A stretch of DNA of 64,000 nt. It comes from Adiantum capillus-veneris. Lineage: Eukaryota > Streptophyta > Polypodiopsida > Polypodiales > Pteridaceae. The stretch is taken from positions 85,465,884 through 85,529,883 of the forward strand of contig CM043944.1 of assembly GCA_014529385.2 (NCBI GenBank). Direction: 5' to 3'. A program made the translations under genes and the position numbers. Positions 54,372 through 64,000 of the stretch are shown here, one piece after another (position 1 is the stretch's first letter; every line of letters starts with the position of its first letter). The notes under the pieces were generated by a model. It saw nothing but the letters and a program-made list of their open reading frames with translations, made no database searches and was not told the origin of the DNA.

Positions 54372-57300
54372 ATGGGAGGACGCGAGATAGAGTTCTCTCC
54401 TTCAACAGCAGATGGAAGAGTTGCAGAAAGCTCTCTCCCATCCAGAAGTCCAAAAGATTCTCCATACTCTTGAAAAAGGGAAGGAGAAAATGCCGATGGA
54501 GTCGGGAGAAATCCCGCAAAACCCAAAGGCGCCACAACCAAGGAAAGATCCTTTGATTGGAACCTCCCGCATGCACGAGAGGCAGAAGAAACCTCCAGAA
54601 CGTCATGTGCGGTTTAATCCAAAAGTTCAAGAGCAGGATCCCCCTGATTCCCCTCAGTTCTCTTTCATGAAGGATCTGGATGACATAGTTGCTCCGAAAG
54701 ACATGTTTCTCGACGATCCGTCGCAGCAAGAAGTGCATTCAAGGGAAAGGACTCCTGTCCACAAGGAATCTAAGCATAGAAAGAAGGAGCACCATAAGAA
54801 GAAACACCATAGGCAGAAAACATTCAAGTCGGGAGATAAAGATGTGAAATTCGACACCTACAATGGACGGCGTGATAATGACAAAGCTTTGGCTTTCATC
54901 CGCCAATTTGAAGTTGCATTTACAGAAGGGAATTTCAAGGAAAGATCCAAGCTTCGCCATGTCAGTTTGTACCTGAAAGGCACCGCCAGCAATTGGTGGT
55001 TAACCCTTATCCTGGAAGATCGCAAACCCCAAGATTGGACTGCCTTCAAGAAGAAGTTCTACGCACAGTTCCTTCCTTCCTCCAGACTATGAGGAAGAGG
55101 TAAAGAAAGAATGGGATCGACTTTCACAGTCAGAGAACGAAACTGTTCCACACTATGTGGATAGGTTTTGGGACGTTCTCTTGAAAGTCACTCCATTCAA
55201 GAAGATTGACGATTCGGAGAAGATGCGCAAGTTTGAAGCAGGTTTGCATGAAGCCTTGCAAAAGGCTATGAAGCTTTACCCTCGAGGTAACTTGCAGATA
55301 CTTATGGAATCAGCCCGCATAGCTGATGGAATACATGACAAGGGGACTCCCAGGAAGATGGAGCAAAGCACTTACCATGCCAAGCAGAAGGCTCTCCATG
55401 AGCAGCCTACCTCTTCTACTTCTTCTCAAAAGAAGAAAAGAACCGCCTCCGAAGCAGAAGCAAAGCCAAATCAGCCCAAGAGAGGGAGATATTTCTCTCC
55501 TGCTGAGTTGCGAACCTACATTAGTGAAGGAAGATGCTTCAAGTGCGGACAAGTTGGTCATATGAAGGGTGACTGTCCAACCAAACCTCCACAACCACCC
55601 TCTTCCAATGCAATCCCGGATGTACAGGGAAATACAACCAAGGATGGAAAAGAAAGAGCTCTTCTCAAAGCATGGGGTAGTATCAACAACCAGTGGGCTC
55701 TTATTTTGTTTCACCCTGGTAGTACAGACAACTTCATCTCTACCAAGCTAGCTGACGACCTGAACTTGCAGCCCAATCGTTTTGGAGTCTCTATTCAAGC
55801 GCAATCTGCTTTCAAAGGACGGAACTCAAACTCTACTCCAATCATAGGGAAGTTGAATCTAAAGGTCGACGACTACAAGGATCAAGAGTCTTTCTTACTA
55901 GCTTCACTTGAAGGATGCGATGTTATCTTGGGAATGCCTTGGCACTACAAGATGCATCCCATTCCTGACTATGTTCAGAAAACCTTATCTTTTGCTCATA
56001 AAGGAAAGGAGTATCTTGTACTTGCAGATGCAGGTGATTGACGTATTCCTATCGCCAATCACATTGCCATCAATAAAGAAATGAAAAAGTGTGTTTCAGC
56101 GTACTTGATTTTTGCAAGAGAGAGAGATGTGTCTGTTTCACAACTTTCTTTCTCTTTAGAGCAAAAAAGACTTAAGTTAATACAAAGATATAAAGATTGT
56201 TTTGCAGATGAACTTCCAAATGAACTCCCACCTTCGCGACCTGAGGATCATACAATTGATTTGATCCCAGGAAGTTCTCCTCCAAATCAGTCCCCTTATC
56301 GAGTTAGTCTAATGCAGCAAGAGGAAATTCTCAAGCAGGTTAACGAACTTTTGGAGAAGGGCTTAATAAGGCCTAGTACTTCTCCATATTGTTCACCTGT
56401 CTTGCTAGTACAAAAAAAGGATGGCACATTCCGCATGTGCATAGACTATAGATCTCTAAACAAGATCACAATCAAGAATCGATTTCCAATCCCTCGGATT
56501 GACGACATTCTTGATAAGTTACAATGAGCCAGTGTCTTTAGTCGTATAGACTTGAAGAGCGGTTATCATCAAATCCGCATAGCTCCTCCGGATGTGCATA
56601 AGACTTCATTTAGAACAACCTTCGGGTTGTATGAATTTCTAGTGATGCCTTTTGGGCTCACTAATGCACCAGCTACATTCAACAGAATGATGGATAGAAT
56701 CTTCCACTCATACAGAAGCTTTACAGGCGTTTTCTTTGATGACGTCTTAATCTTCTCAGAGACGGAAGACGAACACTATAAGCATCTCGCCTTAGTGTTT
56801 GAAGAATTACGCAAACACAAATTATTTGTGAATGCTAAGAAGAGTGAGTTCTTTCTAAAAGAAATCCACTATTTGGGCCATATAGTATCTCACAACCAGG
56901 TGAGAATGGACCCTGATAAAATTCAAGCAGTTGTAGAATGGCCTACGCCAACTACAGTACATGATGTACGAAGTTTCCTTGGCCTCTGTTCTTATTATCG
57001 GCGTTTCATTCGAGCTTTTGCCGCGATAGCAGGTCCCCTCCATGACCTGACAAAGAAGCGGATTCCATTCCATTGAGGGTCTGGACAAAAACAAGCTTTC
57101 GAAAAGCTGAAGTATCTACTCAGTCACGGACCTGTTCTCACCGTCCCTGATCTTCGCAAACCTTTCGAGATATACTGCGATGCATCTGGAGATTGTGTAG
57201 GAGCAGTTTTGAACCAAGAGGGTCACGCGATAGCCTATGAAAGTCGGCGCCTTAAAGATGCAGAGTTGCATGCCTCCAAATACGAAAAAGAGCTAATGGC

Positions 57301-59003
57301 AATAATTCATGCTCTTTCCATTTGGAAACACTATCTATTAGGAGCTGATTTTATTATCAAGACAGATCATCAAAGTCTTTGCTACTTTCTCACACAGAGA
57401 AAGTTATCAGAAAAGCAGATGAGATGGGCCAACTTTCTTTCAATGTTCCATTTTCAGATTTTACACACTTCTGGAACAAAGAATGCAGTTGCAGATGCTC
57501 TCTCCAGGCGTCCAAAGATCAATGCACTAACAACAATTTATCATGAGGAACTAGAATCTCTCAGCGAGATGTATCCTCAAGATCCAGACTTCGCCACAAT
57601 TTGGGCAGATCTTCAAGCTGGTCACCCAAAGCCACCTTATTCTATCAGGGATAATACACTCTATCGTCAACAAGCAATATGCATAGCTCAACCCTTACGA
57701 CAAAAGGTGATGGATGAAGCACATAATTCTCCTTATGCCGGGCATCGGGGAATTGCTTCCACCACTAGTGCCCTCGAAAGGTATTTCTTTTGGCCAACAC
57801 TCCGTGCGGACGTTGAAAAACATGTACGTGAGTGTTTAGTCTGCCAAAAGGTAAAATATGACAGACATAAAGTTTATGGCAAGCTTCAGCCGCTCCCTGT
57901 GCCTAACACGCCATGGGAAAGTATTGCCATGGATTTTATTACGGATCTTCCTCGATCCAAGAATGGAAATGATGCAATCTGTACTATAGTAGACAGATTC
58001 AGTAAGCAAGCCCACTTTCTTCCAGTAAAGAAGACGATCAAAGCTGATCACATGGCTAGAATATTTCTAGCTCAGATTTTTAAACACCATGGATTGCCAA
58101 AGACTATTGTGAGCGACAGAGATCCCCGCATGACTAGTCTATTTTGGCAGACATTGTTCGAAAACTTGGGAACTAAGCTTGATTTTTCATCAGCTTATCA
58201 TCCTCAAACAGATGGTCAAAGCGAAATCACTAATGCCAACTGTTTTAGATCTCCTCAAGTGCTATGTTTCGGAACGACAATCCAAATGGGAACAGTACTT
58301 ACCAATAGTTGAGTTTGCGTATAATAATACCATACATTCCTCAACTGGTAAAGCCCCTTTCGAAATTATTTATGGGAAGCCACTCTTACTTCCTATTATG
58401 GTGACCAAAGAAAACATCTTCGCCGCAGATGAATTTGTGCGCAATATTGATATTACCCATCAACAAGTAAAGCAAGCGATTCTTCGTACTCAAGAGTAAC
58501 AGAAGAGAAAAGCAGACAAGCACAGAAGGAATCTCAATCTTGAAAAAGGACAATATGTCCTGCTTCGGTTTGAGAAAGCTAGATTGAAAAAGCGGGTCGG
58601 CAAAGGGAAAGTTGTCAAACTTTCCCATAGATTTTACGACCCTTTCAAAATTACAGATAAAATCAATGATGTGACTTTCAGATTGGATTTGCCTTCTAAC
58701 TCGCGCATCCACAATGCTTTTCATGTCAGTCTCCTCCGACCATATGTTGGACCTCCTCCAGTGGCGCCCGTACAAGAAGATCCTCAAGAAGTCGAAGAGA
58801 CTGAGGAAATCCTTCAACCTGAACAGATAATACACCACTCGGAGAGACAACTCAAGTCGGGGAGTCTACATCGAAAGTATTTAGTCAAGTTCAAGAATTA
58901 CACTCCTTTAGATGCAAAGTGGATGACTGAGTCCGATCTTAAGGACTACCCTGACATCTTGCACAGTTATGTTGACGCTCTACAGTTGAGGTCAACTGTT
59001 TAG
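54372..59003 (+). pseudogene. E4 gag-pro-pol polyprotein, decayed
   Basis: Same layout as E2. The family start is probably ATG at 54372; a small deletion near 54398 shifts it relative to the frame that is open from 54412. Gag core FDTYNGRRDNDKALAFIRQF; a 4-bp TTCC duplication near 55078 shifts frame. Zinc knuckle CFKCGQVGHMKGDC at 55535-55576. The protease site reads FHPGSTDNFIS (His where Asp is expected) near 55709. TGA at 56039-56041 replaces a Trp kept in E2. [25 protein letters not shown] at 56525-56527, [25 protein letters not shown], then TGA at 57074-57076 (shared with E2). RNase H KTDHQSLCYFLTQ, NAVADALSRRP. Integrase AGHRGIAST, C-LVCQ, SIAMDFITDLP, TIVSDRDPRMT, QTDGQSEI; frameshift near 58235; TAA at 58497-58499. 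Chromodomain YLVKFKNYTPLDAKWM near 58880; TAG at 59001-59003. Confidence 0.95.
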
Positions 59004-59015
59004 AACCAAGAGGGA
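59004..59015 (+). other. E4 polypurine tract
   Basis: AACCAAGAGGGA between the pol stop and the 3' LTR; identical to E2. Confidence 0.8.
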
Positions 59016-60433
59016 TGTAACTAAGCCAGACTTTGTAAATAATTAATTTATTTACGAGAACAGAATCATCTAATTAGTTGTGTGTACACCAGAATAGACC
59101 TAGCAGTTCTAAGGCCTAAGGTGAGCCTAAATGTGGGCCACAACACCTCAGAGGGACCTTAGCAGAAATTACCCTGAAGCCCTAGTGATTGGGAAATCGG
59201 GTCTTCAGAAAGGGGTAAGCAATAGCCTCAGATTTTAGACTCAGGAAAAATACGCGCGTCAGTACAAGCACATGAATGAGATGGGGTCCTTAGAACAGTG
59301 ACCCTAAGGCTAATAAAGCCTTAGGGTAAGTTTCGTTAAATTAAATTTAACGGTCCGTGCCCGGGCAGGCGGCCGGACAAGTGTGAACAAGTAAAGGCGG
59401 TGCAGTGCCAGTGCGGCATTGCGTCGGCAGACCTTTGGTGTTCTCATAAAAGAATCATTGATAGCATTTGTTAGTTAGTTGCACATTTTTAATTAATGAG
59501 CTAGAAGTTTTTAAAGTCAAAAGTTGAATGGTTTTTAAGTTTTTAAAGTAAGTGTGCCAAGTGGCACAAACTAACTCTCTCTCACTCTCACTCTCACCCT
59601 CTCTCTCTTCCTAGCGCCCCCTCTCCCTGATGGCTATTTAGGAGCCCCCCCCCCCCCATTTTCAAGGCTGGCAGTGCACCTACCCCCCTAATGTGAGCGT
59701 GCTCTATGCGGTGGAGCCCTCCATTGAAGCTTGAGAGCAGCCCCTTGCGACATGTGTGGTAGCCTTGTGCTCCCATTGTCAAGAACAAGGGATCTCACAG
59801 TCATAGACACCTTCTGGTGAAGTTTCATCGCGAGAAGCTGCCATAGACGCTCTCTTAGCAGAGTGCGGCTGCTGTAATTCTCTGTTTTCAGCCCCTAATC
59901 ACCTCGATTAGGGTTGTTTTCAGAAGACCTCTGTTTCGGCGTAGGGGTGTGCACAGGTAAGAATTTCAGGTTATGTGCAGAAAATTACAGCAAGCATGTG
60001 CGTGTGCATTTTGCTTGTTTCGCTTTTGTGTTCGATGCATGAATGAATGAGCATGAAGGCAACACATAACGGAAGTTGGACTCTCCTCTGTGAGAGCTTC
60101 CGATGAGCTGTTTTGGAAGATAGACTCTCTTTTCGAGAGCTTCCAACCAGTCTCGCAGAAGAGGGGAAATCCCCTAAGCAGAAAGAAAGTGGAAACACTT
60201 TCTCAGTCAGTAGTCAGAACAGAACGGAAGAAAGAATAGAGGACGGGCGTATGCCCCGTTCCTGTGCTTGTAAAGATTCTCCCTTAGTAATAAAGATATT
60301 CTCTTTATGGGGGGGGACCAGCCCATCTTCTGGTCCCCAATGGAGTGTAAAGTTTTCTCTCTCCCTCTAATTCTCTTGAGTATTTGAAGTGCAATTAAAC
60401 GTCAGTTTATGCTTCCGTATTTTTTTTGTGACA
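59016..60433 (+). repeat. E4 3' LTR
   Basis: 1418 bp, TGTAACTAAGCCAGACTTTG to TTTTTTTGTGACA. Lacks the 76-bp segment of the 5' LTR and carries a longer C run at about 59645-59657. Confidence 0.95.
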
Positions 60434-63400
60434 GTTTGCGGATGAAACGAAGAAGAGAACTTTAGCGTAGTGCCCATGTTCTCAAACAATGCCTTCCAGA
60501 AAAGACTCGTCATACGTGGATCCCTGTCACTGACAGTTGACTGAGGCATTCCGTGATATTTAAAGATATTGCTCATAAATATCTTGACCATGTGTTCTGG
60601 CTTTATCTTCTTCCTCACAAGAATGAAATGGGCCTGCTTACTGAACCTACAAATGATAGTCCAAATCCCATCATTGCCTGTTTGCGTCCTTGGAAGATCA
60701 AAGATAAAGTCCATTGCTATGCTTTCCCATGGCCTATCTGGGATTGGCAATGGCTGCAACAATCCCAGTTGCTTTTGTCTGTCAAATTTGACTTTTTGGC
60801 ATACTAAGCATGATCTTACAAATGTGTCAACATCTTGACGCAAAGCTGGCCAATAGAAGAATGCCTCAACCCCTTTTACTGTCGCATCAATTCCACGATG
60901 CCCAGCATAAGGTGGAGCATGACTTTCCATCAAAATCTTTGGCCGTAACTGTTTAGTAACGCATAACTTTCCATGCATCATGAGAAAGTCATTCTTAAGC
61001 ATATGGTGCTCATGATGTTTCCCATCAACAAGCTCGTCATAGATCCTTGCAAAATCTGAATCTTCAGCATATTGTGTCTTCATTTCGTCTAGTTCACAAT
61101 GGTACGGAATTGACACTGCTGAAATTTGGGGCTTTCGTGACAACGCATCAGCCACCACGTTCTTTTTCCCTTGCACATGCATAATCTGAAAATGGAACAT
61201 TGACAAGATGTTTGCCCATTGCATGTGCTTCTCAGACAACTTCGTCTGTGTGAGAAAATATCGCAAGGTTTGATGATCCGTTTGAACAACAAAATCAGCC
61301 CCTAGCAGATAGTGTTTCCAACTAGTGAGAGCATGAATTACTGCCAGCAATTCTTTCTCATAGACTTACAAGTTTCTTTCAGTCTTCAAAAGAATTCTGC
61401 TCTCATATGCGACTACTCGGCCATTCTGCATTAGAACTGCACCAAGACTATGGCCACACGCATCACACTGAACCACAAAAGGTTTTGAAAGATCTCGCAA
61501 AATGATTACCAGATCTGAAGTCGGCTTCTCTTTCAAGTGTTTGAACGCTAAAATTTCCTTAGCTGTCCACTTGAAAGTAACTCCTTTTCCTTGTAGTGCA
61601 TGGAGTGGAGAAGCAATCTCAGCAAAATTTCGGATGAACCTCCTGTAGTGGGAACATAAGCCTAGAAAGCTTCTAATGTCATGTACGGACTTCAAGTTTG
61701 GCCATGACCTAATTGCTTCCACTTTAGCGGGATCCATGCGTACCCCATCCTTTGTAACAATGTGCCCAAGGAAGTGAATTTCTTGCAAAAAGAATTCACT
61801 CTTCTTCGCATTAATGAGTAGCATGTTCTTGCGTAACTCATTGAAAACTGCAGTCAAGTGATCCCTATGCTCCTCTTCAGACTTCGAATAGACAATCATG
61901 TCATCAAAGAAGGTACCCACGAAGTTTCTATGTGCTCTAAAAATTCTGTCCATCATTCTATTAAACGTGGCAGGAGCATTTGTGAGACCAAATGGCATGA
62001 CAAGAAACTCATAGAGACCAAATGTTGTCTTGAACACAGACTTATGGACATCTTCTGGCCTAATGCATATCTGATGGTACCCACTCTTTAGGTCTATTCT
62101 TGTAAACAATGACGCTCCCTCAAGCCGATCAAGAATGTCATCTATCCTCGGTATGGGGAACCTGTTCTTGATGGTATTCTTATTCAAGGCGCGATAGTCA
62201 ATGCACATGCGCCATGAACCATCCTTCTTCTGCACTAAGAGTACAGGCGAACAAAAAGGGGATGAATTGGGCTGAATCAGCCCCTTCTCTAAAAGCTCGT
62301 TGACCTGACTCATAATATCTTTCTGCTGGGCTGCACTAACCCTGTATGGTGGTCTATTCGGTGGACTAGAACCTGGCACAAGATCTATAGTATGATCCTC
62401 AAGTCTCTCAGGAGGTAACTCCCCTGGCAAAGAGTCCGAAAAACAATCACTGAAACCACTCAAAAAAGTTGACCTGTCTTTATCTAAGGTAGACAAATTA
62501 GATACAACTTGAGGTACTTCTTTTGCAAAGATCAAGTACGCAGAAAGATGATTCTTTATTACAGATGAAATAGCAGAAGCAGAAACAACTGGAACAGACT
62601 CGCCTTTAAGCTTTACATCAAGGGCATGAGTCTTTCCTCTATGTACAAGGGTAATCTTTTTGTTGTAAGTATCCACAATAGCATGCAACCTGTAACACCA
62701 TGGGATACCCAGTAACACATCACAGCCCTCAAGTGGCATAATATGAAATTCTTCCGCATCCACATAGCTCTGAATGTGCAGACGAAGCTTCCCCAAAATG
62801 GGAGTAACGGGCTCTGAATGACCTAGGCATGCCAAACCTGCTTCCCCTGTAATACCCATCTCCTCTGCACGAATGCCCAACTTTGATGCCAATTCTTGTG
62901 ATATGAAATTTGCACGGGCTCCTGGATCAAAGAAAACCAGCACTGTCTGGTCTCTAACTTTGCCCCAAGCTCTGCACAACTCCGTGGCATCTGTGTTTGG
63001 CTGGTCTCCAACCAAATCTGGAACAAGTCCTGCACTTGGCTTTGGCTTCTTCCCTTTATGGTCTAACTTGTCATCCTTATCCTGTGACTTCTTCTGTGGG
63101 CATTCATTTGCAAAATGTCCTTCCCGTTCACAAATGTAGCATTTCTTGGCCTTCCCAAGAGCTTTTCGTTCTTCAAAAGTTTTGCCAGAAAAATGCCTCT
63201 TTTGTCCTTGTCCTCGTCCCGAAGAAGACTTAGACTGCTTCTTGGACGTATCACCTTCTTCAGTGGAGGGCTTCTTTGTGGGAGGCTCAGAAGGCTTTGT
63301 TGCAACATTGCCCTTGGTTGAAAACTGTTTGCCCTGGGACCCTTTCTTGTGGCTATTAAATCCATCGGAATCTCCCTTCGACAGATTGCTAGCCACTCTT

Positions 63401-64000
63401 GCATTCTCTATCAACTGAAACATATTCATGACAGTAGTCTTTGTGCAATAGTCCCTGATTTTCTTGGGAATCCGCAACAGTACTTCTCAATTTGTTCTGA
63501 CAATGGCACAAACCTGTAAGAGGTGACTGGCAACAGTGCGGCCCAAAACTGTTTATTGTACTCTTCCAAATTCGCACACTGTTTAGCATTCAACTCGTGC
63601 CATTCTGTCATCACATCCACTTCAAAAGTGTTTGTCAACCATGCAGGCGCAAAAAGCTGTTTAAATTGGGCCCACGTTGTTGGGGCTTGACCCTGGTTCA
63701 ACAATGCGGTCCACCATTGAAGCGCATTCCCTTTCAAGAAAGTGGCAGCCTTGTGTATCTTTGAAGATTCCGTGAAGTTTCCTCCAGCATAAGCTGCATC
63801 GAACTGTTGTATGAAGGTCAAAGCCTTCAATTGATCCTCAGTTCCTCTCAAAGTTTCAAACTTCACTCCCTGCCCACCTTCCTTGTAATCCTTACGCTGA
63901 CTCAAAGGAGCCACGTTATCATAAACAGGTGCCTGTAACAGTGGTGCTCCATGATTGTTCATTCCAGCACTCGCATCAACTGTTTTACCTGTGGTATCTG

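Larger units (their letters stand above)
52811..60433 (+). mobile_element. full-length family-1 Ty3/gypsy chromovirus E4
   Basis: 7623 bp, TSD GTTTG at 52806-52810 and 60434-60438. 5' LTR 52811-54305, PBS 54307-54318, gag-pro-pol 54372-59003, PPT 59004-59015, 3' LTR 59016-60433. Inserted in the integrase core of E5. Sister of E2 on the opposite strand; both share a stop at the same codon. Confidence 0.97.
52012..64000 (-). pseudogene. E5 gag-pro-pol polyprotein, split by E4, 5' end off the window
   Basis: Minus strand, two pieces (64000-60434 and 52810-52012) that rejoin at the integrase motif FHPQTDGQSEEANS once E4 and one GTTTG are removed. Gag: FETLRGTEDQLKALTFIQQF, FLKGNALQWWTALLNQGQAP; a frameshift near 63470. 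A 703-codon open stretch (63477-61366) holds the zinc knuckle CYICEREGHFANEC (63141-63100), protease FFDPGARANFISQELASKLG, and RT with [20 protein letters not shown] and catalytic [11 protein letters not shown] frameshift near 61360 sits in RNase H (QTDHQTLRYFLTQ, NVVADALSRKP follow). Integrase AGHRGIDAT, C-LVCQ, SIAMDFIFDLP, VSDRDPRMTS. After E4: [40 protein letters not shown], a frameshift near 52195, then the chromodomain YLVKFKNYPSLDAKWMEESE and stop at 52012. The frame is open to the right edge. Confidence 0.94.

Noticed and set aside
60367-60433. C-terminal extension of the E5 integrase frame (TKKIRKHKLTFNC)
   Set aside because: Reads into the end of the E4 LTR; an insertion artefact, not a native protein end.

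Overview
The window looks like nuclear DNA of a land plant with a large, transposon-rich genome. There are chromodomain-bearing Ty3/gypsy elements, Ty1/copia relics, a DUF659-type hAT relic, a CACTA/TNP2 relic, two hAT-type MITEs, long dinucleotide microsatellites, and one ordinary eukaryotic gene with GT-AG introns. A fern or another large-genome vascular plant is a guess; nothing here fixes the species. No rRNA, tRNA, CRISPR or prokaryotic operon was seen.

Left third (1-22.4 kb): old, decayed material. In order: a (GT)n tract; a scrap of gypsy integrase C-terminus; a copia gag/protease relic (1.86-3.48 kb); a degenerate ~325-bp repeat family in two clusters (3.5-4.5 and 5.3-6.05 kb); a decayed hAT transposase (7.5-9.7 kb); two decayed minus-strand cellular-type genes (a RING/coiled-coil protein at 9.9-10.9 kb and a protein kinase at 11.2-12.8 kb); a decayed CACTA transposase (13.9-15.9 kb); and a 180-bp perfect-frame tandem duplication (17.5-17.8 kb). 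The only gene with intact exons is the 3' end of a BCCIP-like gene on the minus strand (20.13-21.04 kb, five exons). Its 5' exons are not in the remaining 43 kb, so it is either split by a giant TE-filled intron or truncated. Just upstream of it lies a minus-strand copia RNase H fragment interrupted by two MITEs, each with an 8-bp target-site duplication (TSD).

Right two thirds (22.4-64 kb): almost entirely nested Ty3/gypsy chromoviruses of two families. Family 1 (elements E2, 28.7-36.3 kb, minus, and E4, 52.8-60.4 kb, plus) has ~1.4-1.5 kb LTRs, a TGGTATCAGAGC primer-binding site (PBS; initiator-Met type) and one gag-pro-pol frame. Family 2 (elements A, G1, E0, E1, E3, E5) has LTRs beginning TGTCAC, a TTTCAAGAGGGGGG-type polypurine tract (PPT), a PBS of type TGGTTCCGTTGCCGGGA where it is preserved, and a related polyprotein. 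TSDs fix the nesting: E2 sits in the chromodomain of E1 (GGATG); E4 sits in the integrase of E5 (GTTTG); A (38.1-46.6 kb) sits in a ~1-kb LTR-like element C (TCTGC); C sits in a minus-strand LTR fragment S (CAGTT); and S lies in the protease of E3. All polyproteins carry stops or frameshifts, so no element is autonomous as it stands, but A is close to intact and its LTRs differ at only about 18 positions counted by eye.

The features most worth a second look are the stop codon shared by E2 and E4, the D-P-G protease signature (with the catalytic Asp lost in E4), the conserved block shared by otherwise diverged family-2 LTRs, the kinase/RING pair between two DNA transposons, and the isolated BCCIP 3' exons.
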